NCBI GenBank assembly: GCA_937924505.1
Contig: CALDSR010000001.1
Location: 6,059 to 70,058 of the forward strand
Direction of reading: 5' to 3'
Origin: an uncultured Granulosicoccus sp.
GTDB taxonomy: Bacteria; Pseudomonadota; Gammaproteobacteria; Granulosicoccales; Granulosicoccaceae
Length of the DNA stretch: 64,000 bases
The notes beneath the pieces are model-generated. The model saw only the letters and a program-made list of their open reading frames with translations, ran no database searches and was not told where the DNA came from. The number at the start of each line of letters is the position of its first letter. Position 1 is the stretch's first letter. The position numbers were made by a program, and so were the translations under genes. Positions 8,704 through 17,551 of this stretch are shown here, piece after piece.

Positions 8704-9957
8704 TTACCGAGCAAACAACTCGGACGCCACCTGCAATTGCATGTCAGCCACCGCCAAGATTGCCTCCGCATCCTTGGAACCAATTTTCTCTCGCAATCGA
8801 TCCGCATTCAGAGATGCCCTGAATACGCGAGTCTGTTCACTGACATTCAGCGACCCCGTCTCACGATACAGTTCGTGTGGGGCGGTGGGCACGTAAATGT
8901 CGGGCGTCAATCCACGCGCATGCAAGGGCAAATTGTCTGGCGTTGCATAGGTCGCAATCGTGGTACGTACCGCACCTTCAATGGGCGCTTTTAACGGGTA
9001 CACTTTTTGAATCAGGCCTTTGCCAAAACTGGGGGCTCCTACCAGTGTTGCGCGTTTACGCGCTTGCAGGGCACCGGCGAGAATTTCAGACGAGGACATA
9101 CTACGTTCATTGATCAGTATAGCCAGTGGCGCTTTGCTTATTTGCTCACCCTCTCTTGGCAACTGTCTCGAGCGTCCTCCTTTATACTGTTCACAGTAGA
9201 CCCAGCTGGCATCGTCAAACATGGACATAATGATTCGGGCTGCACGTGTCGATCCTCCCGGGTTATCACGTAGATCAAGTATGTAGGCACGTACTCCCTG
9301 CCTTTCAAAATCAAGCACAAACGTCTTTACTCGTTCAAACGTGTCTGTACCAAAGCGGCTGATCTTGATATAGGCAATGTTATCGGCAAGCAGTGTTTCG
9401 CGCGCGTAGTGCAATTCGACAGAACGTCTCTCGACTTCAAGCGTGGTCGTAATTGACTCGCCCCGGCCCAGTGTCACTGATACGCGAGATCGAGCAGGAC
9501 CAGAAAGCTTTGAGCGCACCTGGCGGGCACTTGCACCAAACAGTGATTCACCCGCTACGGATTTCAAGGCATCACCGGGTTGGATATCGAAATTATCCAG
9601 AGGGCCGCCGAGCAAGGGGCCGATTACAACTGGATAGTCTTTGTCCCTTGAACGAAACTTGATACCGATACCGACGAGGTTGCCACTGCGATTACGCTGG
9701 TAACTGCTGTGGTTGACTGGTGAAATGTAGTTCGCGAAGGGGTCGCCATAAGCACGCTGAACATCTGCAAGTAATGTACGAGCTTTGCTGACCGCAAGCT
9801 TTATGTCGGATGTCTCATGCGACAGAATGTCATCGATACGACGCTCACGCTCATCACTACTCATCAGCGGTCCCTGACGAAAGAGTTCGAGCTGAGTCTC
9901 GTCGATAATACCAAGCGCTCGTTTGAGTTCCGTACGCAGCTCGCTGGAGTCAGCCAT
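8704..9957 (-). CDS. S41 family C-terminal processing peptidase with PDZ domain
   Basis: The 417-residue protein has an N-terminal helical region, a PDZ domain at about 95-180 (GPLLGGPLDNFDIQPGDALK) and an S41 protease core. The core shows LRDNPGG (about 229-235), the nucleophile region NERSMSSSEILAG (283-295) and the general-base lysine K313 in SFGKGLIQ. S41 enzymes cleave near protein C-termini using a Ser-Lys dyad. Unlike most Ctp/Prc proteins, it has no signal peptide or transmembrane segment: the sequence starts MADSSELRTEL. It may therefore be cytoplasmic, or the true start may be misjudged, although no hydrophobic stretch is open upstream. It is followed by lemA and M48 farther along the same strand. 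Confidence 0.9.
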   Translation of the reverse strand: MADSSELRTELKRALGIIDETQLELFRQGPLMSSDERERRIDDILSHETSDIKLAVSKARTLLADVQRAYGDPFANYISPVNHSSYQRNRSGNLVGIGIKFRSRDKDYPVVIGPLLGGPLDNFDIQPGDALKSVAGESLFGASARQVRSKLSGPARSRVSVTLGRGESITTTLEVERRSVELHYARETLLADNIAYIKISRFGTDTFERVKTFVLDFERQGVRAYILDLRDNPGGSTRAARIIMSMFDDASWVYCEQYKGGRSRQLPREGEQISKAPLAILINERSMSSSEILAGALQARKRATLVGAPSFGKGLIQKVYPLKAPIEGAVRTTIATYATPDNLPLHARGLTPDIYVPTAPHELYRETGSLNVSEQTRVFRASLNADRLREKIGSKDAEAILAVADMQLQVASELFAR

Positions 9958-10003
9958 TGTGTCAATGGCCCGTGGAGAGGAAAGTCATCGTCAAGGCCAC
10001 TCC

Positions 10004-10534
10004 TTACGCACGTCTGGCATGTTCAAAGGTGTCAAAATTCGCCCCTGAAAGCTTGAAGGCCTGTCCAAACCCCATGACGAATTGACCCGCGTTGGGAGAC
10101 AAGCGAAACAATACGAAATCGGGCAACTGCCGCAACAAACCAATCATCTTGCCATGCCGAGCCTGCAGTGCATCCAGCAGCGGCACGTAGCTTGTTGAAT
10201 CCGGCGCCACCACACTCGCTTCACACTGATAGCTGACGCGTGTTCGCGCAAATATCTCACGAGCCTTTGATTCATCATCAATCAGCATGACCGAGACTTT
10301 GCCATTGGCGAGTAGGTCTCGCGTGTGCAAGGCTAGCTGACTTACAAAAATGATGATATCAACACCGTCAAGGATGAAAGGCGCGTAACCCGTGTGTGGA
10401 AGTCCATCATCACCAAGCGTTGCAAGTTGCACCGTGTTAACGGACGCTTTTAGCGCAGCAAGAGCTTCCACAGGATCAGCAGGCTTGACGCTTGAAGCGT
10501 TGTTTCCGGATTCCGGCTTTTCAGAATTTTCCAT
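10004..10534 (-). CDS. HugZ-like heme utilization / pyridoxamine-phosphate-oxidase-fold protein
   Basis: The 176-residue product has the split-barrel flavin-binding fold. VQLATLGDDGLPHTGYAPF forms the first strands, followed by DIIIFVSQLALHTRDLL and VSVMLIDDE. The C-terminal part QLPDFVLFRLSPNAGQFVMG and FGQAFKL is typical of HugZ-type proteins, which degrade or bind heme. No heme transport genes are nearby, so the assignment rests on the protein alone and a general pyridoxamine-oxidase-like role is possible. The S41 gene starts 46 bp downstream on the same strand and may share its transcript. Confidence 0.8.
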   Translation of the reverse strand: MENSEKPESGNNASSVKPADPVEALAALKASVNTVQLATLGDDGLPHTGYAPFILDGVDIIIFVSQLALHTRDLLANGKVSVMLIDDESKAREIFARTRVSYQCEASVVAPDSTSYVPLLDALQARHGKMIGLLRQLPDFVLFRLSPNAGQFVMGFGQAFKLSGANFDTFEHARRA

Positions 10535-10675
10535 GATACTTGGGCATCGATAGATTTCCTGTTTGAAATGGTTGCGAACGGCTAGTTGCAGACTGACGGA
10601 CGGTTGCTAACAAGCAATTGCGGGCGGCTATCAGCGACAGACAACCGTTCGATCGGTTTAGTGTAACCTGTCGCG

Positions 10676-11155
10676 ATGAAAATTCGAGCCTTTCAAACTG
10701 CCGATACTGCCAGTGTGGTCGCACTCTGGGAGTCCTGTAATCTGACCCGCCCCTGGAACGATCCGAAGCTTGACATCGCACGCAAGTGCTCAGTCGATGA
10801 TGGGCTCTTTCTGGTTGGCGAACTAGACCTTCAGATTCACAATAAACCTGGCGTAGAGCCCGGCACCATTCTCGATACCGAGATCGCCAACGGAATTGTC
10901 GCTACGATCATGGGCAGCTACGACGGGCATCGAGGATGGATCTATTATCTTGCCGTGCATCCAGATCAGCAGCGCAAAGGGCTTGGTGAGCAAATGATGA
11001 AAGACATGGAAGCGCGCCTGCTTGCACTCGGTTGCCCTAAAATCAATCTGCAGATTCGACGCGAGAATTCGTCAGTCATGACCTTTTACGAATCACTGGG
11101 TTTCACGGAAGATGCTTCTGTCAGTCTCGGCAAACGATTGATCCCGGATAACTAG
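10676..11155 (+). CDS. ypeA: GNAT family acetyltransferase YpeA
   Basis: This 159-residue protein matches YpeA closely. It opens MKIRAFQTADTASVVALWE, continues NLTRPWNDPKLDIARK, and has the acetyl-CoA-binding motif HPDQQRKGLGEQMM with NLQIRRENSSVMTFYESLGF near the end. GNAT enzymes transfer an acetyl group from acetyl-CoA to an amine; the YpeA substrate is unknown. The TAG stop codon lies in the loop of a perfect hairpin (see 11140-11168). It is divergent from the hugZ-like gene, with about 140 bp between them. Confidence 0.92.
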   Translation: MKIRAFQTADTASVVALWESCNLTRPWNDPKLDIARKCSVDDGLFLVGELDLQIHNKPGVEPGTILDTEIANGIVATIMGSYDGHRGWIYYLAVHPDQQRKGLGEQMMKDMEARLLALGCPKINLQIRRENSSVMTFYESLGFTEDASVSLGKRLIPDN

Positions 11156-11196
11156 ATTATCCGGGATCAATTATCCGGAATATTATCCGGAATCAA
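11140..11196 (+). repeat. Hairpin overlapping ypeA stop, with three direct TTATCCGG copies
   Basis: GATCCCGGATAA (11140-11151) and TTATCCGGGATC (11157-11168) form a perfect 12-bp inverted repeat with a 5-base loop holding the ypeA stop codon. Two further copies of TTATCCGGAA follow at 11171-11180 and 11183-11192. The hairpin could end transcription of ypeA and of the convergent ubiquinone gene, but no T-run follows on either strand, so an intrinsic terminator is not proven. It could equally be a small interspersed repeat. Confidence 0.55.
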
Positions 11197-11219
11197 CATC
11201 GACGACTCGTGGCGTTTGA

Positions 11220-12488
11220 TCAGCGCGCCAGGCGCGGCAAATCGCCCGCTGTTCCCATCGCGTGGCGCATAAGAAAATGTTTAACCGGCTTTGCTTGATT
11301 GGCCACATCCAGCGTTGCCGAACGTAGACGTTGGACCAAGGCAGGCTGCGGCTTGAAGGCGTGGTAGAAACCATCAAGTACGTTGATCATCAGCGCGTTT
11401 TCGCCTCGACGCCATCGTTCATAACGTCGGAGAGTCTTGTAACTACCCGGGTCGCGTGACTCGTCAAGCGCATCCTGTATCACTTCGGCCAACGCTGCCG
11501 CATCTAGCATACCGAGGTTCACGCCTTGCCCGGCTAGCGGGTGTACCGTGTGCGCCGCATCGCCAATCAAGGCAATACGATCATCAATGTAACGTTCCGC
11601 GTGCGCTTTGGCGATCGGGAAACTACCACGCTGAACGATGCTTTTTACAGACCCAAGTTCTTTGGGAAATTGTGCTTCCATCTCACTCGTGAATGTATCG
11701 TCGTCAAGCGCTTCAAGCCGGGCGACTGTCGCTTCATCGTGATACCAGACCATGGAAGCACGATGACCACACAGGGGCAAAAAAGCTTCCGGGCCGGTCG
11801 GCTGGAATCGTTGCCAGGTTATCGATTGCTGGGCAATTTCGGTTTCTATCGTTGCGACCAGTGCATGCTGAGGATAACTGAATCGCTCAACGTCAATTCC
11901 CGCCAAGGTGCGTACCTTCGAGCGCGCACCATCGGCACCCACAACCAGGCGGGCGCTTAGCTGTCTGCCGTCATCCAATGTCACATGCACGCCGTCGCCG
12001 TCTTTACGAAAGCTATCGAGCCGTGCGGGGCAGTAAAGACTTACCGCTTCGGATTGCTCGAGTTGTTCGAACAAGGCAAGCTGCAACACGTCATTTTCGA
12101 CAATGTGCCCGAGATGTTCGGCGCGAATGTCATTCGCGTTGAATCTTGTCTCACCACCTGCCTCACCATCCCAGACAGCCATTTCAGTGAAAGGACAGGC
12201 ACGACGATTGACGACACCCTGCCAGGCGCCAACACGTTCAAACATACGCTGGGTAGCTACGCTGACCGCTGATACGCGAATGGAGTACTCAGGCTCGCTA
12301 CCCGGCAAAAATTTTGCGGGTCGGGCGGCTTCGAGTACCGCGATTTTCAATGACTGCCCGGCAGCTTGCGCCGCTGGCGAACACGCCAGAGCGCTGGCCA
12401 GCATTCCGCCAACCATGCCACCGCCGACGATTAGCACATCGTAGCAGGACGTCAGGGGCGTCAGTTCAGATAGTTCACGCGTTGCCAT
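11220..12488 (-). CDS. UbiH/UbiF/VisC family FAD-dependent ring hydroxylase
   Basis: This 422-residue flavoprotein monooxygenase belongs to the group that hydroxylates the aromatic ring in ubiquinone synthesis. The N-terminal DVLIVGGGMVGGMLASAL binds FAD, VVGADGARSKVRTLAGI is the DG motif, and GDAAHTVHPLAGQGVNLGM is the family fingerprint near residue 300. Which ring position it modifies (UbiI, UbiH or UbiF) cannot be decided by eye. The start overlaps the end of the upstream Nma111-like gene by 28 bp, which suggests translational coupling. UbiX, another ubiquinone enzyme, is encoded about 5 kb away. Confidence 0.88.
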   Translation of the reverse strand: MATRELSELTPLTSCYDVLIVGGGMVGGMLASALACSPAAQAAGQSLKIAVLEAARPAKFLPGSEPEYSIRVSAVSVATQRMFERVGAWQGVVNRRACPFTEMAVWDGEAGGETRFNANDIRAEHLGHIVENDVLQLALFEQLEQSEAVSLYCPARLDSFRKDGDGVHVTLDDGRQLSARLVVGADGARSKVRTLAGIDVERFSYPQHALVATIETEIAQQSITWQRFQPTGPEAFLPLCGHRASMVWYHDEATVARLEALDDDTFTSEMEAQFPKELGSVKSIVQRGSFPIAKAHAERYIDDRIALIGDAAHTVHPLAGQGVNLGMLDAAALAEVIQDALDESRDPGSYKTLRRYERWRRGENALMINVLDGFYHAFKPQPALVQRLRSATLDVANQAKPVKHFLMRHAMGTAGDLPRLAR

Positions 12489-15400
12489 CCCTGTATTGTG
12501 CGCTTGATTTCAAAGGTTGGCCAGAAATTATACTCTGGCTGCACCGTCACAATACGCTTGCGGCCACTCATCGATACGACTGTCAGTCGGGTAATCTCAT
12601 CCTGGGTCCGCGTATTGACCTCGTTGAGAAAGTCGTCAAGATTTTCTACCGGCACACCATCGACAGCGACAACAAAGCGATTGCGATACAGACTGTCCCA
12701 TAACGCTGGAGATCCCTTATCGGTACTGGTGATATAGACACCAGGAAAGTCGACTCCTTTTTGGTAACCAATATCGCTGAAGCTTTCCTGAAAGACGGCA
12801 CCGGCCCAACTGACCATGCGATCCGTGCCCAAGGCGTCAAGCATACTCGGCGCAAGCTCGATGGACAGAACTTTACCGCGACGAAGTACAAGCAGAGAAA
12901 CGGCGGGGTGCTGAGCGAGTCTCTCGGCATGAAAAAGCTCCGAGACGAGCACATCATCTATGGCCAGAACGACATCGCCCGAAGACAACTTGCCATCCGC
13001 ATCAGTGCCAGGAACAACCTGATCAACATAAAGCACCCGTCGTCGTTCAGCAGGCAGAGCGTTGTAACGCTGCAACCACTCGTTCGGCAGCCCAAGCTGA
13101 CGAGCAACCGACAAGGGTTGATAGTTCATTCTGATGTCCAGTGAATAGAACGGACTCTGTGACTGATACTGGCGAAGTGCTTCGGCGATCACCGAGGCCG
13201 GCATCGCCCATTCGCGTTGATGAATCTCACGACCTTCCTCATACGCAAAGCTCATGTAAACCGCATGCACAAGACCACTATCATCGACCAGTGGGCCACC
13301 TAGAGAAGTTGGCACATCAGGTACGTTGTACACATCTAGTGATGCTTGTTGAAATCGCGGTAGTCCCGGTGGTTGGAAATTTATGGTAATACGATTCATG
13401 TCGTCGATTTCATGCGGACGAAAGGTGCCATCGAAACGATAGCCGATCATCGTAATGTCATCGGGTAAGGGCGTATCCGCCTCAGCCAGTTCCAGGGATT
13501 CAAAGTCTGCGTCAAGCAAAAATGCTGGATCATATTGCAACAAGGCGATGTTATGGCGCGGATGCAAGAAGACGACTTCGCCCTCGAGCACTTGCGAACC
13601 AAAGAATGTGATATCCGCATCGCCCAATCCAACGGGTACCGTATTGCGGTCAACGGCGACAAGCCCCTGCTGTCGATCAATGACGAGGCCAACACCCTTG
13701 AAGTGCCGTGCATATACGTTGTCGACCCCGTAAGGGATGCTGAAATCCACTTTGACCATCGCCGGCGCTACCTTGTTCAACAATGGATCTTCGAAAGTTG
13801 GCAATGCTTCAATACCATCGACACTGGTGGCCTGTTGCTCGGGAAGATCCATCTCTTGACAATCCCAGAATCGAGCATCATCAACGCGCGTACAGAAACG
13901 ATGGCCAAACCAGCGATTGTTTAGCGTGACCTGAGCTATTTCACTGCTGAATTCCCTCCCGGGGACCACATAGCGCAGTAATAGCTGTTCATCAGTGGGC
14001 GCCGTTCTGATCGCCGTTACGATACTGTCGATATCAGTAATTTTCTCGCCATTAAGCTCAATGATGACCGAACCTTGCGGTACGTTATCGCGTGTAAAGA
14101 AGTAACCCGGTTCCATGACGACCACGCCTGATTGTGGGAGATTCATTGCCCGGGCGTGCTGAACAGACATGTTCTGCAATACAGCATCGCCTAGCTCAAG
14201 TAATCGTTTCGGAGCGAGCTCATGCAGATCGGCGACCGTAACCGACAGACTACGTGATTCACCTTGTCGCACGACTTTGATATCAAGCGCTTTGCCGATA
14301 CTGCTGTCCAGCAAATCTTCCAGTGCGATGAACTCTGTAATAACCATATCGTTGATTGAAACCAGAATATCGCCCGGTTCAAAAATATTCTCTGCAACAC
14401 CCCCAGGGATGATTTGGGAGACGATTAGCATGCCATTGCTTGTCACAACAGCCGCTTCACGTGCAAGCTTTTCCGTTTCAGTATCGAGTCCGAGGCGACG
14501 CAGCTCGCGAAACGGCTGATGAGTAAAAATCGTTTGCAAACCACCGCGTGAGATCGGCTCGCCCCGTTGCAAACGTTCCAGCGCATATTGAATACGCGGT
14601 AGAGGCAGGAAGAAACTGCTCGCAGTTTTCGTATTGGCGGCTGCGTTCAATGCGACCACATCACCTTCAAAATCGATGACCGGTGAACCGGAACTACCGC
14701 CTGATGTACCCGATGCGGCTTGCAGATAAAAGGTATTGAAATCGTTGTAACCGTAACGTCCGTAGGAAGGCACTTCACGATCAAGCCGCGCGATGGTTCC
14801 TGGCAAGATCGATAGTTGCTCACCTCCATCACTGCCGATCACGCGAATATTCATGCCAGTGCGCACCTTGTCCGGCCGAAGGTTCAAGGTAGCAGGCGTG
14901 GCGTATTCAAGCGCTTGCGGATCATAGCGAACGAAGGCAAAGTCGTGCACCGGATCGCGATACAGTGGCACGGCGTCCACCCGTTCTTGATTCTGGAAGG
15001 TCGCAGACAGGCGAATTGGTCCTGAACCGACCACATGGCGATTGGTCAGCACGATGCCGCGCTCTGCATCAACGACGAATCCGGTTGCGTTGCTGCCCCC
15101 TTGAGGTGTGTCGTCGAAGGTTCGCAGCTGAGATAATTGCAGTGACACGACCGAATTGGCAGTTCGCGATACTGTCTCAGCCCAGGAATCCTCGCCCGAG
15201 GCTGAAGCGGTACTGCTGGCGAGACCCAGCGTGGCCCCTACCGCGAGACCCAGCCCGAGCAAAACGGCCGCTGAACATCGTGGAAAGCTGTTTGACAGGC
15301 TCACAGGCAGGTGACTCCGGGTACGAGATATGGAAAAAGACTGAATTCTGGCGCAACAAGTGTTCCATAACCTCAGCTTTCGTTTATTTTCATGTTTCAT
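12461..15400 (-). CDS. Tandem HtrA-like trypsin/PDZ protein resembling fungal Nma111 and plant Deg7
   Basis: The 979-residue product has a signal peptide or anchor (about 42-68), then a trypsin-like domain with H122 in VLTNRHVVG, D153 in RDPVHDFAF and S237 in GTSGGSSGSPV. Two PDZ domains follow (about 285-390 and 400-490). A second trypsin-like domain (about 545-730) has lost all three catalytic residues: N585, N616 and L699 stand in their places. Two more PDZ-like domains lie at about 740-950. Order, length and motifs such as YNDFNTFYLQAA and RYDP match my recollection of yeast Nma111 far better than DegP. It probably acts in the periplasm as a protease or chaperone. The gene ends inside the start of the UbiH-family gene. 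Confidence 0.88.
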   Translation of the reverse strand: MKHENKRKLRLWNTCCARIQSFSISRTRSHLPVSLSNSFPRCSAAVLLGLGLAVGATLGLASSTASASGEDSWAETVSRTANSVVSLQLSQLRTFDDTPQGGSNATGFVVDAERGIVLTNRHVVGSGPIRLSATFQNQERVDAVPLYRDPVHDFAFVRYDPQALEYATPATLNLRPDKVRTGMNIRVIGSDGGEQLSILPGTIARLDREVPSYGRYGYNDFNTFYLQAASGTSGGSSGSPVIDFEGDVVALNAAANTKTASSFFLPLPRIQYALERLQRGEPISRGGLQTIFTHQPFRELRRLGLDTETEKLAREAAVVTSNGMLIVSQIIPGGVAENIFEPGDILVSINDMVITEFIALEDLLDSSIGKALDIKVVRQGESRSLSVTVADLHELAPKRLLELGDAVLQNMSVQHARAMNLPQSGVVVMEPGYFFTRDNVPQGSVIIELNGEKITDIDSIVTAIRTAPTDEQLLLRYVVPGREFSSEIAQVTLNNRWFGHRFCTRVDDARFWDCQEMDLPEQQATSVDGIEALPTFEDPLLNKVAPAMVKVDFSIPYGVDNVYARHFKGVGLVIDRQQGLVAVDRNTVPVGLGDADITFFGSQVLEGEVVFLHPRHNIALLQYDPAFLLDADFESLELAEADTPLPDDITMIGYRFDGTFRPHEIDDMNRITINFQPPGLPRFQQASLDVYNVPDVPTSLGGPLVDDSGLVHAVYMSFAYEEGREIHQREWAMPASVIAEALRQYQSQSPFYSLDIRMNYQPLSVARQLGLPNEWLQRYNALPAERRRVLYVDQVVPGTDADGKLSSGDVVLAIDDVLVSELFHAERLAQHPAVSLLVLRRGKVLSIELAPSMLDALGTDRMVSWAGAVFQESFSDIGYQKGVDFPGVYITSTDKGSPALWDSLYRNRFVVAVDGVPVENLDDFLNEVNTRTQDEITRLTVVSMSGRKRIVTVQPEYNFWPTFEIKRTIQGWQRVNYLN

Positions 15401-15525
15401 GTATTAACGTAGGTCTGTCGCGAGGAAATTCCCGGCTTAATTGGATATCCGGAAGGTTCTTTTCACGATCCTTTACTATAGATGAGTATCCGAAACGACC
15501 GCCCATGAACTGACAGTGCCTTTAA

Positions 15526-16923
15526 ATGAGCCAAGCTAAAACGCCACAAAGCGGCGAAATAGAAACTATCCATGCAAGCTCTGAGTCCTTCGCTATCCGC
15601 TGGTTCCGCGAAGCCTCGCCCTATATCAATGCGCATCGTGGAAAAACCACTGTATTTGCGTTGCCCGGCGAGGTACTGCAAAGCGCGCTGTTGCCGACTC
15701 TGTGTCACGACCTCACGCTACTGAGTCATCTTGGTTTACGCCTGGTGATTTGCTTTGGCTTGCGTGCGCAGATGGAAGACTCTTTAAAGGTAAGCGGCGG
15801 CGAAAGTGACATTGTGGACGGGCGCCGAGTTACCGATGGTGCGGCCTTGGACACGATCATTTGCGAAGCAGGAATTGCCCGTAATGAACTGGAAGCCCGA
15901 TTATCGATGGGCCTGCCAAATACACCGATGGCAGGCGCTCGACTGGCTGTTGCCTCAGGCAATTATGTTACGGCACAGCCTTTCGGCATTCATGACGGTG
16001 TGGATTTCAAACATACGGGGTCAGTACGTGAAGTACACGGCGCGGCACTGAATGCACTACTCGACGCTGGCAATGTCGTGTTGTTGCCGCCACTGGGTTT
16101 CTCATTGACCGGCGATGTCTTCAATATTCCGGTCAACGAAGTTGCCAGCGAATGTGCGCGTGAGCTTAATGCCGACAAACTGGTGTACTTTGTCGATCAG
16201 CTACTGCTTGATAAACAGGGTAAGGAAATACGACAAGCCAGTGCAAGCGAATTCGAAAATCTGGCCAGACTGTCGTCTGCTGGCGGCTTGTCTGATGATA
16301 GCGTAAAGCCTGCCAGCGAGAAAAATGCCAACGACGAACGCAACGCCACAATCAAGCAGGCGATCAAAGCCTGCCGCCAAGGAATAGAACGGGTGCACCT
16401 CTTGCGTCACGATGATCCGGATGCCTTGCTGCGTGAGCTATTCACTCGCGATGGAAGTGGCACCTTGATTACTCGTGAACGTTGGGAGCATGTTCGCGCT
16501 GCAAACAATCACGATATATTTGGCATCATCGAGCTCATCGAACCATTGCAGGCAGACGGTACGCTAGTACCACGCTCACGCGAACAACTCGAAGGAGATC
16601 TCGAACATTTCTTCGTCAGTGAACGCGATGGTACAGTAGTCGCCTGCGGCGCTTTGTTCACGGATGACAAGCATGCGGAAATCGCCTGCCTTGCTACACA
16701 TCACGCGTATCGTGGCGAAGGGCGCGCAGATCAGATACTGACCTTGCTTGAAGAGAAGGCAAAACACACCGGTTGTGAATCAGTACGCTTGTTAAGTACA
16801 CGAACCGGGCATTGGTTTGTTGAACGAGGCTATTCTGAAGTATCACCTGACGCGCTGCCCCACTCACGCAGAGAAAGCTATAACCAACAGCGTAATTCCA
16901 AGGTCTACATCAAGACGCTGTAA
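15526..16923 (+). CDS. argA: N-acetylglutamate synthase ArgA (amino-acid kinase plus GNAT)
   Basis: The 465-residue protein has a catalytically silent amino-acid kinase domain (about 1-290) and a C-terminal GNAT domain (about 320-465). The kinase part shows SPYINAHRGKTTVFALPGE near the N-terminus, LGLRLVICFGLR and ELNADKLVYFVD. The GNAT part shows FFVSERDGTVVACGAL and HHAYRGEGRADQIL. It makes N-acetylglutamate from glutamate and acetyl-CoA, the first step of arginine synthesis, and is normally feedback-inhibited by arginine through the kinase domain. It is divergent from the Nma111-like gene across 125 bp; no ArgR box was recognised by eye. The only nearby genes using the same pathway are carAB, about 29 kb away. 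Confidence 0.94.
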   Translation: MSQAKTPQSGEIETIHASSESFAIRWFREASPYINAHRGKTTVFALPGEVLQSALLPTLCHDLTLLSHLGLRLVICFGLRAQMEDSLKVSGGESDIVDGRRVTDGAALDTIICEAGIARNELEARLSMGLPNTPMAGARLAVASGNYVTAQPFGIHDGVDFKHTGSVREVHGAALNALLDAGNVVLLPPLGFSLTGDVFNIPVNEVASECARELNADKLVYFVDQLLLDKQGKEIRQASASEFENLARLSSAGGLSDDSVKPASEKNANDERNATIKQAIKACRQGIERVHLLRHDDPDALLRELFTRDGSGTLITRERWEHVRAANNHDIFGIIELIEPLQADGTLVPRSREQLEGDLEHFFVSERDGTVVACGALFTDDKHAEIACLATHHAYRGEGRADQILTLLEEKAKHTGCESVRLLSTRTGHWFVERGYSEVSPDALPHSRRESYNQQRNSKVYIKTL

Positions 16924-16963
16924 GCTACGCCTGCCCATCAATCGTTTTACCGCAAATTTACGC

Positions 16964-17542
16964 CTACTTCTCAGCGATTTCTATCTGCAAGGCAGTCAAG
17001 GAATCGAGACGTTCAGTATTACTAGGCATTTGCAGCAAGTCGAATTTCGCTTCACGTGTCAGTGGTAGAAGTTCAAGCAAGCGATAACAAATCCAGTCAG
17101 GATCATCAAGTTTCTGTTTTTCGAAACGAACATCAGGCTCGAGATACTGCAGAATGAGTTCGAGTTTCAACGCCAGCGCTTCAACCTTCTCATCCATTGG
17201 TGTCGGTGGTCGTTCGGGGATCAGCTCGATTTCGGCAAGCAACAGCTTGGCATCGTTTGCCGCGTAGGTCAGTACACGAAACTCTTGCTCACCCCTCGCC
17301 GTTATATGCAGCAAGCCATCTGTCCCCTGATCAAAGTCAACGATGTTTGCCAGCGTACCTATGGGGTACGGGACTGACGGCTCACCCGCCTCATTACCTT
17401 CCTTGATCAAACAAACACCAAAACCGGTATCGGTCTTGAAGCAATTCTTGACCATGTCGATGTATCGCGGCTCGAAGAGTCGAAGCGGCATCAAGCCACC
17501 CGGCATCACGATACTGGACAAAGGAAATAACGGCAATTGCAT
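16964..17542 (-). CDS. Lon N-terminal-domain (LON substrate-binding) protein
   Basis: This 192-residue protein consists only of the substrate-binding domain found at the N-terminus of Lon protease. It begins MQLPLFPLSSIVMPGG, followed by LRLFEPRYIDMVKNC and GTLANIVDFDQGTDG. There is no ATPase or protease domain, which is normal for the YcaC/LonN-only family. Its function is unknown; substrate recognition or adaptor roles have been suggested. It lies 9 bp downstream of ubiX on the same strand and is probably co-transcribed. It is convergent with argA, 40 bp apart. Confidence 0.9.
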   Translation of the reverse strand: MQLPLFPLSSIVMPGGLMPLRLFEPRYIDMVKNCFKTDTGFGVCLIKEGNEAGEPSVPYPIGTLANIVDFDQGTDGLLHITARGEQEFRVLTYAANDAKLLLAEIELIPERPPTPMDEKVEALALKLELILQYLEPDVRFEKQKLDDPDWICYRLLELLPLTREAKFDLLQMPSNTERLDSLTALQIEIAEK

Positions 17543-17551
17543 GGGGTAACT

